A stretch of DNA of 64,000 nt from Pseudoalteromonas lipolytica. GTDB lineage: Bacteria > Pseudomonadota > Gammaproteobacteria > Enterobacterales > Alteromonadaceae. The DNA lies in the NCBI RefSeq assembly GCF_900116435.1, contig NZ_FPAZ01000003.1, positions 63,225 through 127,224 on the forward strand. The letters run 5' to 3'. The notes under the pieces were generated by a model. That model saw only the letters and a list, made by a program, of their open reading frames with translations, was not told where the DNA came from and made no database searches. Made by a program: the position numbers and the translations under genes. Positions 47,074 through 56,810 of this stretch are shown here, piece after piece. Every line of letters begins with the position of its first letter. Position 1 is the first letter of the stretch.

Positions 47074-47802
47074 TTATTCAGCTTCTACGAAGTCGTCTTT
47101 CTCAGCTTGAGCAACGATGTTGTTCTCACGACCTTCAGTGATCGCAGCTGCAACAGCACTTGTGTAAAGGTTGATAGCACGGATCGCATCGTCGTTACCA
47201 GGTACGATGTAATCAACACCGTCTGGGTTAGAGTTAGTATCAACGATAGCAACAACTGGAATACCTAGGTTGTTAGCTTCACGGATAGCGATGTGCTCGT
47301 GGTCTGCATCGATAACGAAAAGTGCGTCAGGAAGACCGCCCATATCTTTGATACCACCAAGGCTCTTTTCAAGCTTTTCCATTTCACGAGTAAGCATTAA
47401 CGCTTCTTTCTTAGTTAATTTCTCGAAAGTACCGTCTTGGCTTTGTGCTTCAAGGTCTTTAAGACGCTTGATTGATTGGCGAACTGTTTTCCAGTTAGTC
47501 AACATACCACCTAACCAACGGTGGTTTACGTAGAACTGATCGCTTTGAAGAGCTGCTTCTTTAACTGCTTCGCTTGCTGCGCGCTTAGTACCAACGAAAA
47601 GTACTTTACCTTTGTTAGAAGCTGCGTTCGATAAGAACTTAAGTGCTTCGTTGAACATTGGTACAGTTTGCTCTAGGTTGATGATATGTACACGGTTACG
47701 AGCGCCGAAGATGAAAGGCTTCATCTTAGGATTCCAGTAACGTGCTTGGTGACCAAAGTGAACACCAGCTTGAAGCATATCGCGCATTGAAACGTTTGCC
47801 AT
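47074..47802 (-). CDS. rpsB: 30S ribosomal protein S2
   Basis: 242 aa (E. coli 241). Signature [28 protein letters not shown] and [28 protein letters not shown]. Last protein to join the 30S subunit, contacting S1. First gene of the rpsB-tsf operon, under probable S2 feedback through its leader. Confidence 0.98.
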   Translation of the reverse strand: MANVSMRDMLQAGVHFGHQARYWNPKMKPFIFGARNRVHIINLEQTVPMFNEALKFLSNAASNKGKVLFVGTKRAASEAVKEAALQSDQFYVNHRWLGGMLTNWKTVRQSIKRLKDLEAQSQDGTFEKLTKKEALMLTREMEKLEKSLGGIKDMGGLPDALFVIDADHEHIAIREANNLGIPVVAIVDTNSNPDGVDYIVPGNDDAIRAINLYTSAVAAAITEGRENNIVAQAEKDDFVEAE

Positions 47803-47900
47803 TTGTAAATTCCTCTAATAGTTTAGGGTTAGGCCTCCACATATCCCATAGCACCAACACCTAAGTTAATTTGTAACTTATGTGCACCCAAGTGTATGTG
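47803..47900 (-). promoter_or_regulatory. rpsB leader, probable S2 autoregulation element
   Basis: The 5' UTR on the minus strand contains ggtgttggtgctatggg, then ggaggcctaaccc and a ribosome site (gaggaat) before the ATG. A conserved structured rpsB leader has been described in gammaproteobacteria, and this ggagg-cctaacc segment fits the position. The wider rpsB-map gap (47803-48074) holds divergent promoters. Confidence 0.45.
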
Positions 47901-48074
47901 ACGATACGTGTGTGTGTTAAAATAAAATTGTGTTTGTCTTAAATACAAAAAATCAGTAAAGAATTTATTTGTAAAAAGACGGCGCGCTTTATACCATATT
48001 AAAATTGAAAACTCAACATTCAGTGCAAAAATTGTGCACTGAAAAATGACCTGAAAAACAACTTTGGAGCCTCA

Positions 48075-48860
48075 ATGAGTGCTGTGATCAAGACCCCTGA
48101 AGAAATCGAAAAAATGCGTGTTGCCGGGCGCTTAGCCGCTGAGGTACTCGAAATGATAGAACCGCATGTGGTGCCTGGTGTAACCACAGATGAGCTAAAT
48201 ACAATTTGCCACGATTACATCGTTAATGTGCAAGACGCGATTCCAGCGCCGCTAAACTATCACGGTTTCCCTAAATCAATCTGCACCTCAGTGAATCATG
48301 TTATTTGTCACGGTATTCCTAACGACAAACCTCTCAAAGAAGGTGACAGCGTTAATATCGATGTAACCGTAATTAAAGACGGCTTTCATGGTGATACCTC
48401 AAAGATGTTCCATGTAGGCACACCCAATATTCAAGGCAAACGCCTTGCTGATATAACCCAAGAAAGCCTTTACCTTGCCATAAAAATGGTAAAACCAGGT
48501 GTTCGCTTAGGTGACATTGGTGCCGCGATTCAAAAGTACGCAGAAAGCTTTAATTATTCGATTGTACGTGAATATTGTGGTCATGGTATCGGCGCTGAGT
48601 TCCACGAAGAACCTCAAGTAATGCACTACGGCAAACCAGGTACAGGCGAGGTGTTAAAAGCAGGAATGTGTTTAACAATTGAGCCAATGGTGAACGCAGG
48701 AAAACGCCAATGTAAGTTATTAAAAGATAACTGGACTGTCGTTACAAAAGACCGTTCATTGTCTGCTCAGTGGGAACACACACTGTTAGTGACTGAAAAT
48801 GGTGTTGAAATTTTAACGCTCCGATCAGATGATACTATCGACAGGATCATCGAACACTAG
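48075..48860 (+). CDS. map: Methionine aminopeptidase type I
   Basis: 261 aa (E. coli 264). Metal ligands are in place: Asp96 and Asp107 (NIDVTVIKDGFHGDTSKMF), His in YCGHGIGAEFHEEP, Glu in LTIEPMVN and Glu in SAQWEHTLLV. Removes the initiator Met from nascent proteins. First gene of map-glnD-dapD and divergent from rpsB, the classic arrangement. Confidence 0.97.
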   Translation: MSAVIKTPEEIEKMRVAGRLAAEVLEMIEPHVVPGVTTDELNTICHDYIVNVQDAIPAPLNYHGFPKSICTSVNHVICHGIPNDKPLKEGDSVNIDVTVIKDGFHGDTSKMFHVGTPNIQGKRLADITQESLYLAIKMVKPGVRLGDIGAAIQKYAESFNYSIVREYCGHGIGAEFHEEPQVMHYGKPGTGEVLKAGMCLTIEPMVNAGKRQCKLLKDNWTVVTKDRSLSAQWEHTLLVTENGVEILTLRSDDTIDRIIEH

Positions 48861-48872
48861 GAGCCAGCCCCT

Positions 48873-51491
48873 GTGGCATTACCCAACAAAGTAAAAAAGT
48901 TGCTCAGCCAAGCTGAGCAACTTAGCGATTATCGCGACTGTTCTGGTTATTTTTATAAGTGGCTACAGAACGAATTTTCTAAACAACCCGTCAGCAACTT
49001 AATCAATGCCCGCGCTGAGTTTATTGACCGCTTATTGATTAAACTGTTTCACGACTTTGACCTTGCCCACGAAAGTGATTTAGCACTTATTGCTGTCGGT
49101 GGTTATGGGCGTGGCGAGCTACACCCCTACTCCGATATTGACTTTATGCTGCTGGTTAGTGAACAACCAAGTGACGCTGTATGCGAAAAAATTGGCCAGT
49201 TCGTGACGATGCTATGGGACCTCAATCTCGAAATTGGTCACAGTGTTCGCACTATTGAACAAGCACTGGAGCAAAAACGTGAAGACGTTACTTTTGCCAC
49301 CAGCTTACTCGAAAGCCGTTTAATATTTGGCAATCACATTGAGTTTGAAAAACTCAAAATGCACTTAATCGACACGCCAATTTGGCGCTCTGATGAATTC
49401 TTTTTGGCAAAAGTACAAGAACAACAATTACGCCATAAAAAATGCCATGGAACCGCCTATAATCTTGAGCCTAACATTAAAGAAAACCCAGGTGGCTTGC
49501 GCGATTTACAAACCATTATTTGGGTCGCAAAAAAGCACTTTAGGGCTGAAACATTACAAGAACTCATTAATCATGGTTACCTCACTCATGAAGAATACCA
49601 AGAACTCTCAGAGTGTTTAGAAAACCTGTGGAATATCCGCTTTGCCTTGCACATCGCTGCGGGACGTTCTGAAAACCGTTTATTGTTTGATCACCAGCCT
49701 CATGCTGCCGAAATTTTAGGTTTTGGTAGCGACGGTAAAGCGTCGGTCGAGCGCATGATGAAACGTTTATTTCGCATTATGAGCCGTGTACGAGAGCTTA
49801 ACCAAATGTTGCTGTCTTACTTTGAGCAAAGCATTTTGCCAGGTGCAGGCGAGTTACCCGTTGTAGAGCTTGACCGGAACTTTGAGCGTATTGGTCATCA
49901 GATTCGGGTTAAAAACCCTTCTGTATTTTTCCGTCGCGACCAACTCTTTGTGTTGTTTGAGCACATTGCCGACAACCCCGAAATTACGCATATTTACCCA
50001 AGCACGATTCGTACAATGCGCCAAGTACGTCGCCGTTTATTAGGTGATTTACAAGATTACGCGGCGTGTCGTGAAGCATTCTTACGGTTAATTAAACACC
50101 CTAATGGCATGGGCCGAGCATTCACGCTCATGCACAAACACGGCATTATTGCGGCTTACTTACCGCAGTGGCGAAATATATTCGGACAAATGCAATTTGA
50201 CTTATTCCACGCCTACACTGTGGATGAGCACACGCACAAGCTTATTAATAATATTTACAAATATTTTGATAAGTCTCGAGTCAGTGAATTTCCTCTGTGC
50301 AGTGAAATCGTCACCCGCATGGATAAACCTGAACTGTTATATTTAGCCGGTATTTTTCACGATATTGCCAAAGGACGTGGTGGCGATCACTCAGAGCTTG
50401 GCTCGGTCGATGCCTTAGCGTTTGCCAAACTGCACCGTTTTCCTGCATCAGATGGTAAACTCATTGCGTGGTTGGTTGGCAATCACTTACTTATGTCGGT
50501 CACCGCGCAACGCAAAGACATTAACGACCCTGATGTAATTAAAGACTTTGCCAGCAAGGTTAAAAATGAACGCCAGCTCGATTATTTATATTGTTTAACA
50601 CTGGCTGATATCCGTGCTACAAATGATAACTTGTGGAATGATTGGAAAAACACCCTACTGCGAGAGCTGTATTTACACACCCAGCGCGCACTGCGCTTGG
50701 GGCTTGAAAATCCAATGGACCAACGAGATCAAATTCGAGACAAAAAGCGCCAAGCAAAACAGCGCTTGCTTAATCTTGGCTGTAACGAGGATCAGATTGA
50801 TTTAATTTGGAGTCGCTTTAAAGCTAATTATTTTACCGCTTTTAGCGAGCAGCAGATTTCATGGCACACAGAGCACCTGTTAAACAGTGCAGACTTAAGC
50901 CAACCCAGTGTCATGGTGTCTGACACAGCAATGCATGGTGGCACACAGGTATTTGCTTACAGCCCCTATTCTGGTGGCTTATTTGCACGCCTTGTGAGTG
51001 TTATAGGCTCTAAAAAAGCACAGATCCAACATGCGCAAGTGTTAACGACCAAAGACGGTTATGTGTTGTTTAGTTTTGTTATTTTAGAAGTGAATGGCGA
51101 CCCTATCGCCAGTGGTCGTGCACAGTCGATTAAGCGTGCATTGGATCTCGCTATTAATGATCCTAAAAAGAAAATTCGCTTTAAAAAGAATCGTTCGCAG
51201 CGCTTTAAAGACTTTAATATTAAACCAAAAATTGTGCTTAGACCGCATGCACGAAAAGACCGCAGTCTAATTGAAATTCAAGCAGTGGATATTCCGGGGT
51301 TACTGACCAAAATAGCCGAAGTATTCCAAGCACATTTACTGCATATTCATGCTGCACGGATCACCACAGTGGGCGAACGCGCAGAAGATTTCTTCGTGGT
51401 ATCGAATAATGAATACCAAGCATTAACAGACGAAGAACAAGCAAAAATTCATCAAGCATTGCGTAAAAAACTCAACGCAGAAACCGAATAA
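48873..51491 (+). CDS. glnD: Bifunctional uridylyltransferase/uridylyl-removing enzyme
   Basis: 872 aa with a GTG start at 48873 (ggag nearby, 12 bases after map). Nucleotidyltransferase motif GGYGRGELHPYSDIDFMLL at about 73-91, HD phosphohydrolase motif FHDIAKGRGGDHSELG near 494, and two C-terminal ACT domains (about 690-760 and 795-870). It adds or removes UMP on PII protein in response to glutamine, controlling nitrogen assimilation. Confidence 0.96.
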   Translation: MALPNKVKKLLSQAEQLSDYRDCSGYFYKWLQNEFSKQPVSNLINARAEFIDRLLIKLFHDFDLAHESDLALIAVGGYGRGELHPYSDIDFMLLVSEQPSDAVCEKIGQFVTMLWDLNLEIGHSVRTIEQALEQKREDVTFATSLLESRLIFGNHIEFEKLKMHLIDTPIWRSDEFFLAKVQEQQLRHKKCHGTAYNLEPNIKENPGGLRDLQTIIWVAKKHFRAETLQELINHGYLTHEEYQELSECLENLWNIRFALHIAAGRSENRLLFDHQPHAAEILGFGSDGKASVERMMKRLFRIMSRVRELNQMLLSYFEQSILPGAGELPVVELDRNFERIGHQIRVKNPSVFFRRDQLFVLFEHIADNPEITHIYPSTIRTMRQVRRRLLGDLQDYAACREAFLRLIKHPNGMGRAFTLMHKHGIIAAYLPQWRNIFGQMQFDLFHAYTVDEHTHKLINNIYKYFDKSRVSEFPLCSEIVTRMDKPELLYLAGIFHDIAKGRGGDHSELGSVDALAFAKLHRFPASDGKLIAWLVGNHLLMSVTAQRKDINDPDVIKDFASKVKNERQLDYLYCLTLADIRATNDNLWNDWKNTLLRELYLHTQRALRLGLENPMDQRDQIRDKKRQAKQRLLNLGCNEDQIDLIWSRFKANYFTAFSEQQISWHTEHLLNSADLSQPSVMVSDTAMHGGTQVFAYSPYSGGLFARLVSVIGSKKAQIQHAQVLTTKDGYVLFSFVILEVNGDPIASGRAQSIKRALDLAINDPKKKIRFKKNRSQRFKDFNIKPKIVLRPHARKDRSLIEIQAVDIPGLLTKIAEVFQAHLLHIHAARITTVGERAEDFFVVSNNEYQALTDEEQAKIHQALRKKLNAETE

Positions 51492-51500
51492 GAGGATCTT

Positions 51501-52328
51501 ATGTCAGATTTAAAAACCATGATCGAAAACGCCTGGGAAAACCGCGATAGTATCAGCCCAAGCACAGTATCAAGCGAAGTAAAACAGGCCATTATTGATG
51601 CGCTTGAACTGCTTGATAGCGGCGCGGCTCGTGTTGCTGAAAAAATCAGTGGTGAGTGGGTTGTTCATCAATGGTTGAAAAAAGCAGTACTGCTGTCATT
51701 CCGTATTCGTGATAACCAACCAATGAACGATGGTGTTAATCAATTCTACGATAAAGTACCACTAAAATTTAGCGACTATACGCCAGAGCAATTCCAACAA
51801 GGCGGCATGCGCGTAGTCCCTAACGCTGTGGCGCGCAAAGGCAGCTTTGTTGGTAAAAACGTGGTGCTTATGCCTTCTTACGTCAACATTGGTGCTTACG
51901 TTGACGAGGGCACCATGGTCGATACTTGGGCAACCGTTGGCTCGTGCGCACAAATTGGTAAAAACGTTCATTTATCAGGGGGCGTAGGCATTGGTGGTGT
52001 ACTTGAGCCACTTCAAGCAAACCCAACCATTATCGAAGACAACTGCTTTATTGGCGCACGCTCTGAAATTGTTGAAGGCGTTGTCGTTGAAGAAGGCGCC
52101 GTTATTTCAATGGGTGTATACATCAGCCAAAGTACGCGCATTTATGACCGTGAAACCGGCGAGGTTCACTACGGCCGCGTACCAGCGGGTGCCGTTGTTG
52201 TACCGGGTTCACTGCCTTCTAAAGATGGTTCGCACAGCCTATACGCTGCCATCATCGTAAAAAAAGTAGATCAACAAACGCGCGAAAAAGTAGGCATTAA
52301 TGCACTACTTCGCTCGATTGATGAGTAA
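51501..52328 (+). CDS. dapD: Tetrahydrodipicolinate N-succinyltransferase
   Basis: 275 aa (E. coli 274). N-terminal helical domain and left-handed beta helix with [30 protein letters not shown] and [24 protein letters not shown]. Uses succinyl-CoA in the lysine/diaminopimelate pathway. Good ribosome site (gagga), 9 bases after glnD, and a strong terminator afterwards. Confidence 0.97.
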   Translation: MSDLKTMIENAWENRDSISPSTVSSEVKQAIIDALELLDSGAARVAEKISGEWVVHQWLKKAVLLSFRIRDNQPMNDGVNQFYDKVPLKFSDYTPEQFQQGGMRVVPNAVARKGSFVGKNVVLMPSYVNIGAYVDEGTMVDTWATVGSCAQIGKNVHLSGGVGIGGVLEPLQANPTIIEDNCFIGARSEIVEGVVVEEGAVISMGVYISQSTRIYDRETGEVHYGRVPAGAVVVPGSLPSKDGSHSLYAAIIVKKVDQQTREKVGINALLRSIDE

Positions 52329-52357
52329 TCAGTGATTTTACACAGTCTGTTATGACT

Positions 52358-52395
52358 AAAAAGCGCTTTCCTTAATGAGGAATAGCGCTTTTTTT
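52358..52395 (+). terminator. Terminator after dapD
   Basis: aaaaagcgctttcc paired with ggaatagcgcttttt (one bulge), T7 run; 30 bases after the dapD stop. Confidence 0.88.
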
Positions 52396-52569
52396 ATACC
52401 TGTTAATTTTCATCAACTTTATTAAATTGTTACATCTTATTTCAAAAACACACTTTATCGCGTATATACAGCAACCCAGCGTCTACTTTGACATACATCC
52501 CATTAAACTTACTGGCACTTTTTTTACGTCGCATTACAATGCACACAAATTGATTTTGGAACACACACA

Positions 52570-55500
52570 ATGAATTTGACGCGCAGTTCACTGAAGAACC
52601 CAGCGAGTGTTATTGTCATCTTAGTACTGATTATGCTGTTTGGCATGTTGAGTATTTTCAAGCTGCCAATTCAACTTACACCCGATATTGAACAACCGCA
52701 AATCACTATTTTTTCAGGTTGGCGCCAAGCCGCACCAGAAGAAATAGAATCAGTGATTATTGAGCCGCTCGAAAACGCAGTAAAAAACACGCCAGGCGCT
52801 TTAGAGGTGAATACCAATATCAACCGAGGTAATGGCTCTATCACCCTTACTTTTGCAGTCGGGCAAAATATGCAGCAAGCCATGCTCGATGTACTCACAA
52901 GTCTAAACCAAGCACCGCCACTGCCCTTAGATGCATTCGACCCTGTGGTATTTGCAGGCGGCAATAATGGCGAAGCCGCTGCCACTTTGTTAGTGACTCC
53001 CACGCACTACAACGCCGATAGCTTAGATCTTGATATGGCACAGTTTCAAAAACAAATCGACGAATTTGTTGAGCCACGTTTAGCCCGTATTCCCGGTGTT
53101 GCCCGCGTTGATTTAGCCAGTGAACGACCAAAAGAGTTGCGCATCACCTTTGATCCTCACAAAGCCGCAGCCCTTGGCGTAAGCCTTGACCAAATAAGTA
53201 ACGTATTAGCCAGTTCACGCGATACCTCAGGAGGCCTTGCTAATGTCGGACGCCGTCAATATACCGTGCGCTTTACGGGTCAGTATGATTTGTCGAGCAT
53301 GGCACAAATGCGCGTTGGTTATTCTGGCGACAGGCCAATTTACCTTGGCGATATTGCACGCGTAGAACGCACTTTTTCTGACCGTTTAGGCATGAGTGGC
53401 CGAAATGGTAAACCGGCGTATTACATTCGAATTTCGCGTGCCAACGAAGCCAATACTGTCGCACTTCTTGATGACATAAATTTAGCGATTAAAGAGCTAA
53501 ACGAAGGTCCTCTTGCTGAAAATGGCTTATCGATTGAGTTAAGCTTTGATGCCTCAGTGCATATTCGTAACGCCTTATCATTAGTGAAAAGCAACTTAGG
53601 ATTAGGTGTACTTTTATCATGCTTGATCTTATGGTTGTTTTTCCGCGGGTTAAAAGCCACGTTTGTGATTGCCGCTACAATCCCGGTGTCGTTGATGGTG
53701 GCGTTTTTAGCCCTTAATATTTTTGAACGCAGCTTAAATGTTATTTCCCTTGCCGGCCTAGCCTTTGCTGTCGGCTTAGTTTTAGATGCTGCTATCATAG
53801 TCCAAGAAAATATAGCCCGACTCAGAAGCGAAGGCTTTGATACTAAAAAAGCGGCATTAAAAGGAGCAGCGCAAGTCACCGGTGCCTTATTTGCGTCAAC
53901 AACCACCAGCGTTGCTATTTTTCTCCCTATTCTCTTTATGGCAGGCATTGAAGGTCAGCTGTTTTCAGACCTAGCACTCACCCTCTCTATTGCGGTCATT
54001 GCCTCAATGGTCTGTGCCATTACACTCATTCCATTAGCGAACCATGTTTGGCCTGACACTGAACTAAAACCCGATCCTTATCGTGCTTATTGGCAAAAAC
54101 TAACTAACTTTATCATGGCACTCACTAACACCCGCACTAAGCAACTGCTCTGGATTGCCTCGTTATTAGGTGGCTCATTAATTGCCACCATGACTATGCT
54201 GCCAAAAACTGACTTTATGCCCAGAGCGCCAACTGATGGCTTTTTCTTTAACTTGAATACCCCACCGGGTGGCAATGTGCAATTTATGGAAGAAGAGTTA
54301 TTAATGCGTATCAAAAAACGCTTAATGCCTTACTACACAGGCGAGAAAGAGCCAGGAATAAAAGACTTTAACTTTTATGCATTTGGTTCCAACGCTGGCG
54401 GATTTATTTATTCGGCTGATCCACAACGCGTTGAAGAATTGATGAAAGTTGCTCGAGAAGAAATTTTCATCGACTTACCCGACACGCAGGTATTCTTCTT
54501 TCGAGGTTCTATGATCCAAGTCGCGAATGGGGGAGATGGCCGAGATATCAATATTGATCTAACCGGTCCGAACATGGATGACCTGATTTCAGGTGCTAAT
54601 GTCGCCTTGCAAGCAGTCACAGAAGCAATGCCAAATGCCACAGCAAGACCACAACCGCGTTTAGATATGGCCGAACCAGAGCTCAGGCTTACACCTAACG
54701 ACCGCCGTATTACTCAAGCAGGGCTAACTCGCCGTGACGTTTCACAAGCGGTACAGGCGTATACAGGCGGCTTATTTGTTAACGAATACTTTGACGGCAA
54801 CGAGCGTATGAATGTCATTTTGCGAGGCACTCCATGGCAAACCCCTGAAGAACTAAAAGCCTTGCCCATTGTTACACCGCTCTCTGGCATTCAAACTCTG
54901 GGCGAGCTTGCCCAAATAAAACGCACTGTTGGCCCTACACAATTACGCCGTGTTAACGGACGTCGCACAGTGAGTATTGTCGTCACACCACCTGCCGATA
55001 TGAGTTTGCAACAAGCACAAGCTATTTTAGCCGAACACGTTATGCCAAAAGTACGTGCCAGCTTACCCGAAAGTGCTGGCGCGATTTTGGCTGGCAACGC
55101 ACAAAAAATGAATTCAGCTATGCAAGAGATGACTCTCAACTTTTTACTAGCCTTGTTTATTTTATTCCTGCTGATGACAGCATTATTTAAATCTGCAAAA
55201 GACAGTGTCTTGGTACTGTTAGTTATGCCACTGGCGATAGCTGGCGGGGTACTGGCCTTGTTTGTGCTGAATTTATTCACTTTCCAATCACTCGATTTAT
55301 TGACCATGATTGGCTTTATCATTTTGCTGGGATTAGTGGTCAATAATGCAATTTTATTGGTCGACCAAACGCGTGTTGCGATGTCTGCAGGGCTTAGCCG
55401 AGAGGCTGCAGTTCGCCAAGCAGTGCTACTTAGAGCACGCCCCGTTTATTTAAGTACCTTAACGAGTTTATTTGGCATGTTACCGCTGATGTTAATGCCA

Positions 55501-55680
55501 GGTGTTGGCTCAGAGATTTATCGCGGTCTTGCGACCGTCATTGTAGGCGGCATGGCTATTAGCGCGCTATTTACGCTTATTTTAATGCCGAGTTTATTGC
55601 AGCTTGGCAGGCAATTACCACCAATAAACAATAATCAACAACCCGAAAAAACGCCTTTAAGCTTGGTATCGAATCAATGA
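52570..55680 (+). CDS. RND efflux transporter permease (AcrB/HAE1-like)
   Basis: 1036 aa, twelve membrane helices, two large periplasmic loops, with the RND hallmarks PIQLTPDIEQPQI and GRNGKPAYYIRISRANEAN. In membrane helix 4 the proton-relay pair of AcrB (D407-D408) is D406-A407 here, and the TM10 lysine (K940 in AcrB) is N925 (GLVVNNAILLVDQ). The relay thus has a single acidic residue, as in several divergent HAE and metal RND pumps. It is probably a drug or lipid exporter of unknown substrate. It precedes its adaptor, the reverse of the acrAB order, and overlaps it by 4 bases; no outer-membrane channel gene is nearby. Confidence 0.93.
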   Translation: MNLTRSSLKNPASVIVILVLIMLFGMLSIFKLPIQLTPDIEQPQITIFSGWRQAAPEEIESVIIEPLENAVKNTPGALEVNTNINRGNGSITLTFAVGQNMQQAMLDVLTSLNQAPPLPLDAFDPVVFAGGNNGEAAATLLVTPTHYNADSLDLDMAQFQKQIDEFVEPRLARIPGVARVDLASERPKELRITFDPHKAAALGVSLDQISNVLASSRDTSGGLANVGRRQYTVRFTGQYDLSSMAQMRVGYSGDRPIYLGDIARVERTFSDRLGMSGRNGKPAYYIRISRANEANTVALLDDINLAIKELNEGPLAENGLSIELSFDASVHIRNALSLVKSNLGLGVLLSCLILWLFFRGLKATFVIAATIPVSLMVAFLALNIFERSLNVISLAGLAFAVGLVLDAAIIVQENIARLRSEGFDTKKAALKGAAQVTGALFASTTTSVAIFLPILFMAGIEGQLFSDLALTLSIAVIASMVCAITLIPLANHVWPDTELKPDPYRAYWQKLTNFIMALTNTRTKQLLWIASLLGGSLIATMTMLPKTDFMPRAPTDGFFFNLNTPPGGNVQFMEEELLMRIKKRLMPYYTGEKEPGIKDFNFYAFGSNAGGFIYSADPQRVEELMKVAREEIFIDLPDTQVFFFRGSMIQVANGGDGRDINIDLTGPNMDDLISGANVALQAVTEAMPNATARPQPRLDMAEPELRLTPNDRRITQAGLTRRDVSQAVQAYTGGLFVNEYFDGNERMNVILRGTPWQTPEELKALPIVTPLSGIQTLGELAQIKRTVGPTQLRRVNGRRTVSIVVTPPADMSLQQAQAILAEHVMPKVRASLPESAGAILAGNAQKMNSAMQEMTLNFLLALFILFLLMTALFKSAKDSVLVLLVMPLAIAGGVLALFVLNLFTFQSLDLLTMIGFIILLGLVVNNAILLVDQTRVAMSAGLSREAAVRQAVLLRARPVYLSTLTSLFGMLPLMLMPGVGSEIYRGLATVIVGGMAISALFTLILMPSLLQLGRQLPPINNNQQPEKTPLSLVSNQ

Positions 55681-56759
55681 GTGATAAAACGATGATAAAA
55701 AATATACGTATTGTAACCGCGGTATTATGTGCCTTCGCCTTTCATGCTTTCGCGGTCGTTCCTGTCACGGTCGATACAGTGAGTAAAGCACAGCTAACCA
55801 GTGAAATTGAAGTAAGTGGCACTTTATACGGCAAAGACGATGTCACGCTTACCGCAGGAATTAGTGGACGTTTACTCTATGTGGTAGAGCCCGGCACTTT
55901 AGTCAACCAAGGTGATACGCTAGTGCGCATGGACACTTTACCACTGGAACTTGAAAAAGCCCGTCAGCAAGAAATGCTTAACCGTGCAAAAATAAACCTG
56001 CGTTTATACGAGCAAGAGTTAGCCCGTTTACAAAAACTCGCTAAAGCGAGCAGTGCAGCGGCAAGCCAAGTTGATGGAATGCAAAATAAACACGACCTCG
56101 CTTTGTCTGATATTGCCCTTGCTGAGGTAGAGTTAAAGGTGATCGACGATAAACTATCCCGTGCGACCATCAGCGCCCCCTTTTCAGGTGTTATCAGCGA
56201 GCGCTATAAACGTGCTGGACGTGAAATAAACCGCGCCGATGAATTAGTCACCTTACTCGATATCACTCATTTAGAAGTGCGTTTATATGTCCCTGTTAAA
56301 TACCTCAAGTTTTTACATAAAGACATTGCACTGCCGGTCAAAGCAGGCGATTTATCAGCACCTGAAACAACAACCGCTAAAATTACAGCAGTGATCCCAT
56401 CCACAGACCCGCGTTCACAAACGGTCGAAGTACGTGCCGCATTGCACGTATCTCAAGAGCAAGTATGGGCGATAGGTCAACTTGTCGATGTTACTGTTCC
56501 ATTAACAAGTAAAGGCGATGTGTTATTAGTGAACCGAGATGCCCTTATTTTGCGTAAAAATGGCACGCATATCGTAAAGATTGATAACGCCAGTACAGCA
56601 GCACAAATTCCCGTTATCGTTGGCAGTGGCAAGGGTCAGCTTGTTGAGGTAAGTCCCCTCACTCCTGCGTCTCTTAGTGCGGGCGATAAAGTGGCAATAA
56701 GGGGGGCTGAACAATTGCAAACGGGCCAAAAGGTTGATGTACAAATAAAGCCCGAATGA
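55677..56759 (+). CDS. RND periplasmic adaptor (membrane fusion protein)
   Basis: 360 aa. Signal peptide to about 26 (FAFHAFA), lipoyl-like halves EIEVSGTLYGKDDVTLTAGI and ATISAPFSGVISERYKRAGREI flanking a coiled-coil hairpin (about 95-150), then beta-barrel and membrane-proximal domains. Bridges the permease at 52570 to a TolC-type channel. Translationally coupled to the permease. Confidence 0.92.
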   Translation: MSDKTMIKNIRIVTAVLCAFAFHAFAVVPVTVDTVSKAQLTSEIEVSGTLYGKDDVTLTAGISGRLLYVVEPGTLVNQGDTLVRMDTLPLELEKARQQEMLNRAKINLRLYEQELARLQKLAKASSAAASQVDGMQNKHDLALSDIALAEVELKVIDDKLSRATISAPFSGVISERYKRAGREINRADELVTLLDITHLEVRLYVPVKYLKFLHKDIALPVKAGDLSAPETTTAKITAVIPSTDPRSQTVEVRAALHVSQEQVWAIGQLVDVTVPLTSKGDVLLVNRDALILRKNGTHIVKIDNASTAAQIPVIVGSGKGQLVEVSPLTPASLSAGDKVAIRGAEQLQTGQKVDVQIKPE

Positions 56760-56771
56760 AAAATGAGTAAA

Positions 56772-56800
56772 GTATAAAGCCAGTGTCACTGGCTTTATAC
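56772..56800. terminator. Hairpin between adaptor and chemoreceptor genes
   Basis: gtataaagccagtg / cactggctttatac, 14-bp perfect arms with one central base. No clean T-run on the plus side; on the minus side it follows the chemoreceptor stop. Likely bidirectional. Confidence 0.7.
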
Positions 56801-56810
56801 TCCTAGGCTT

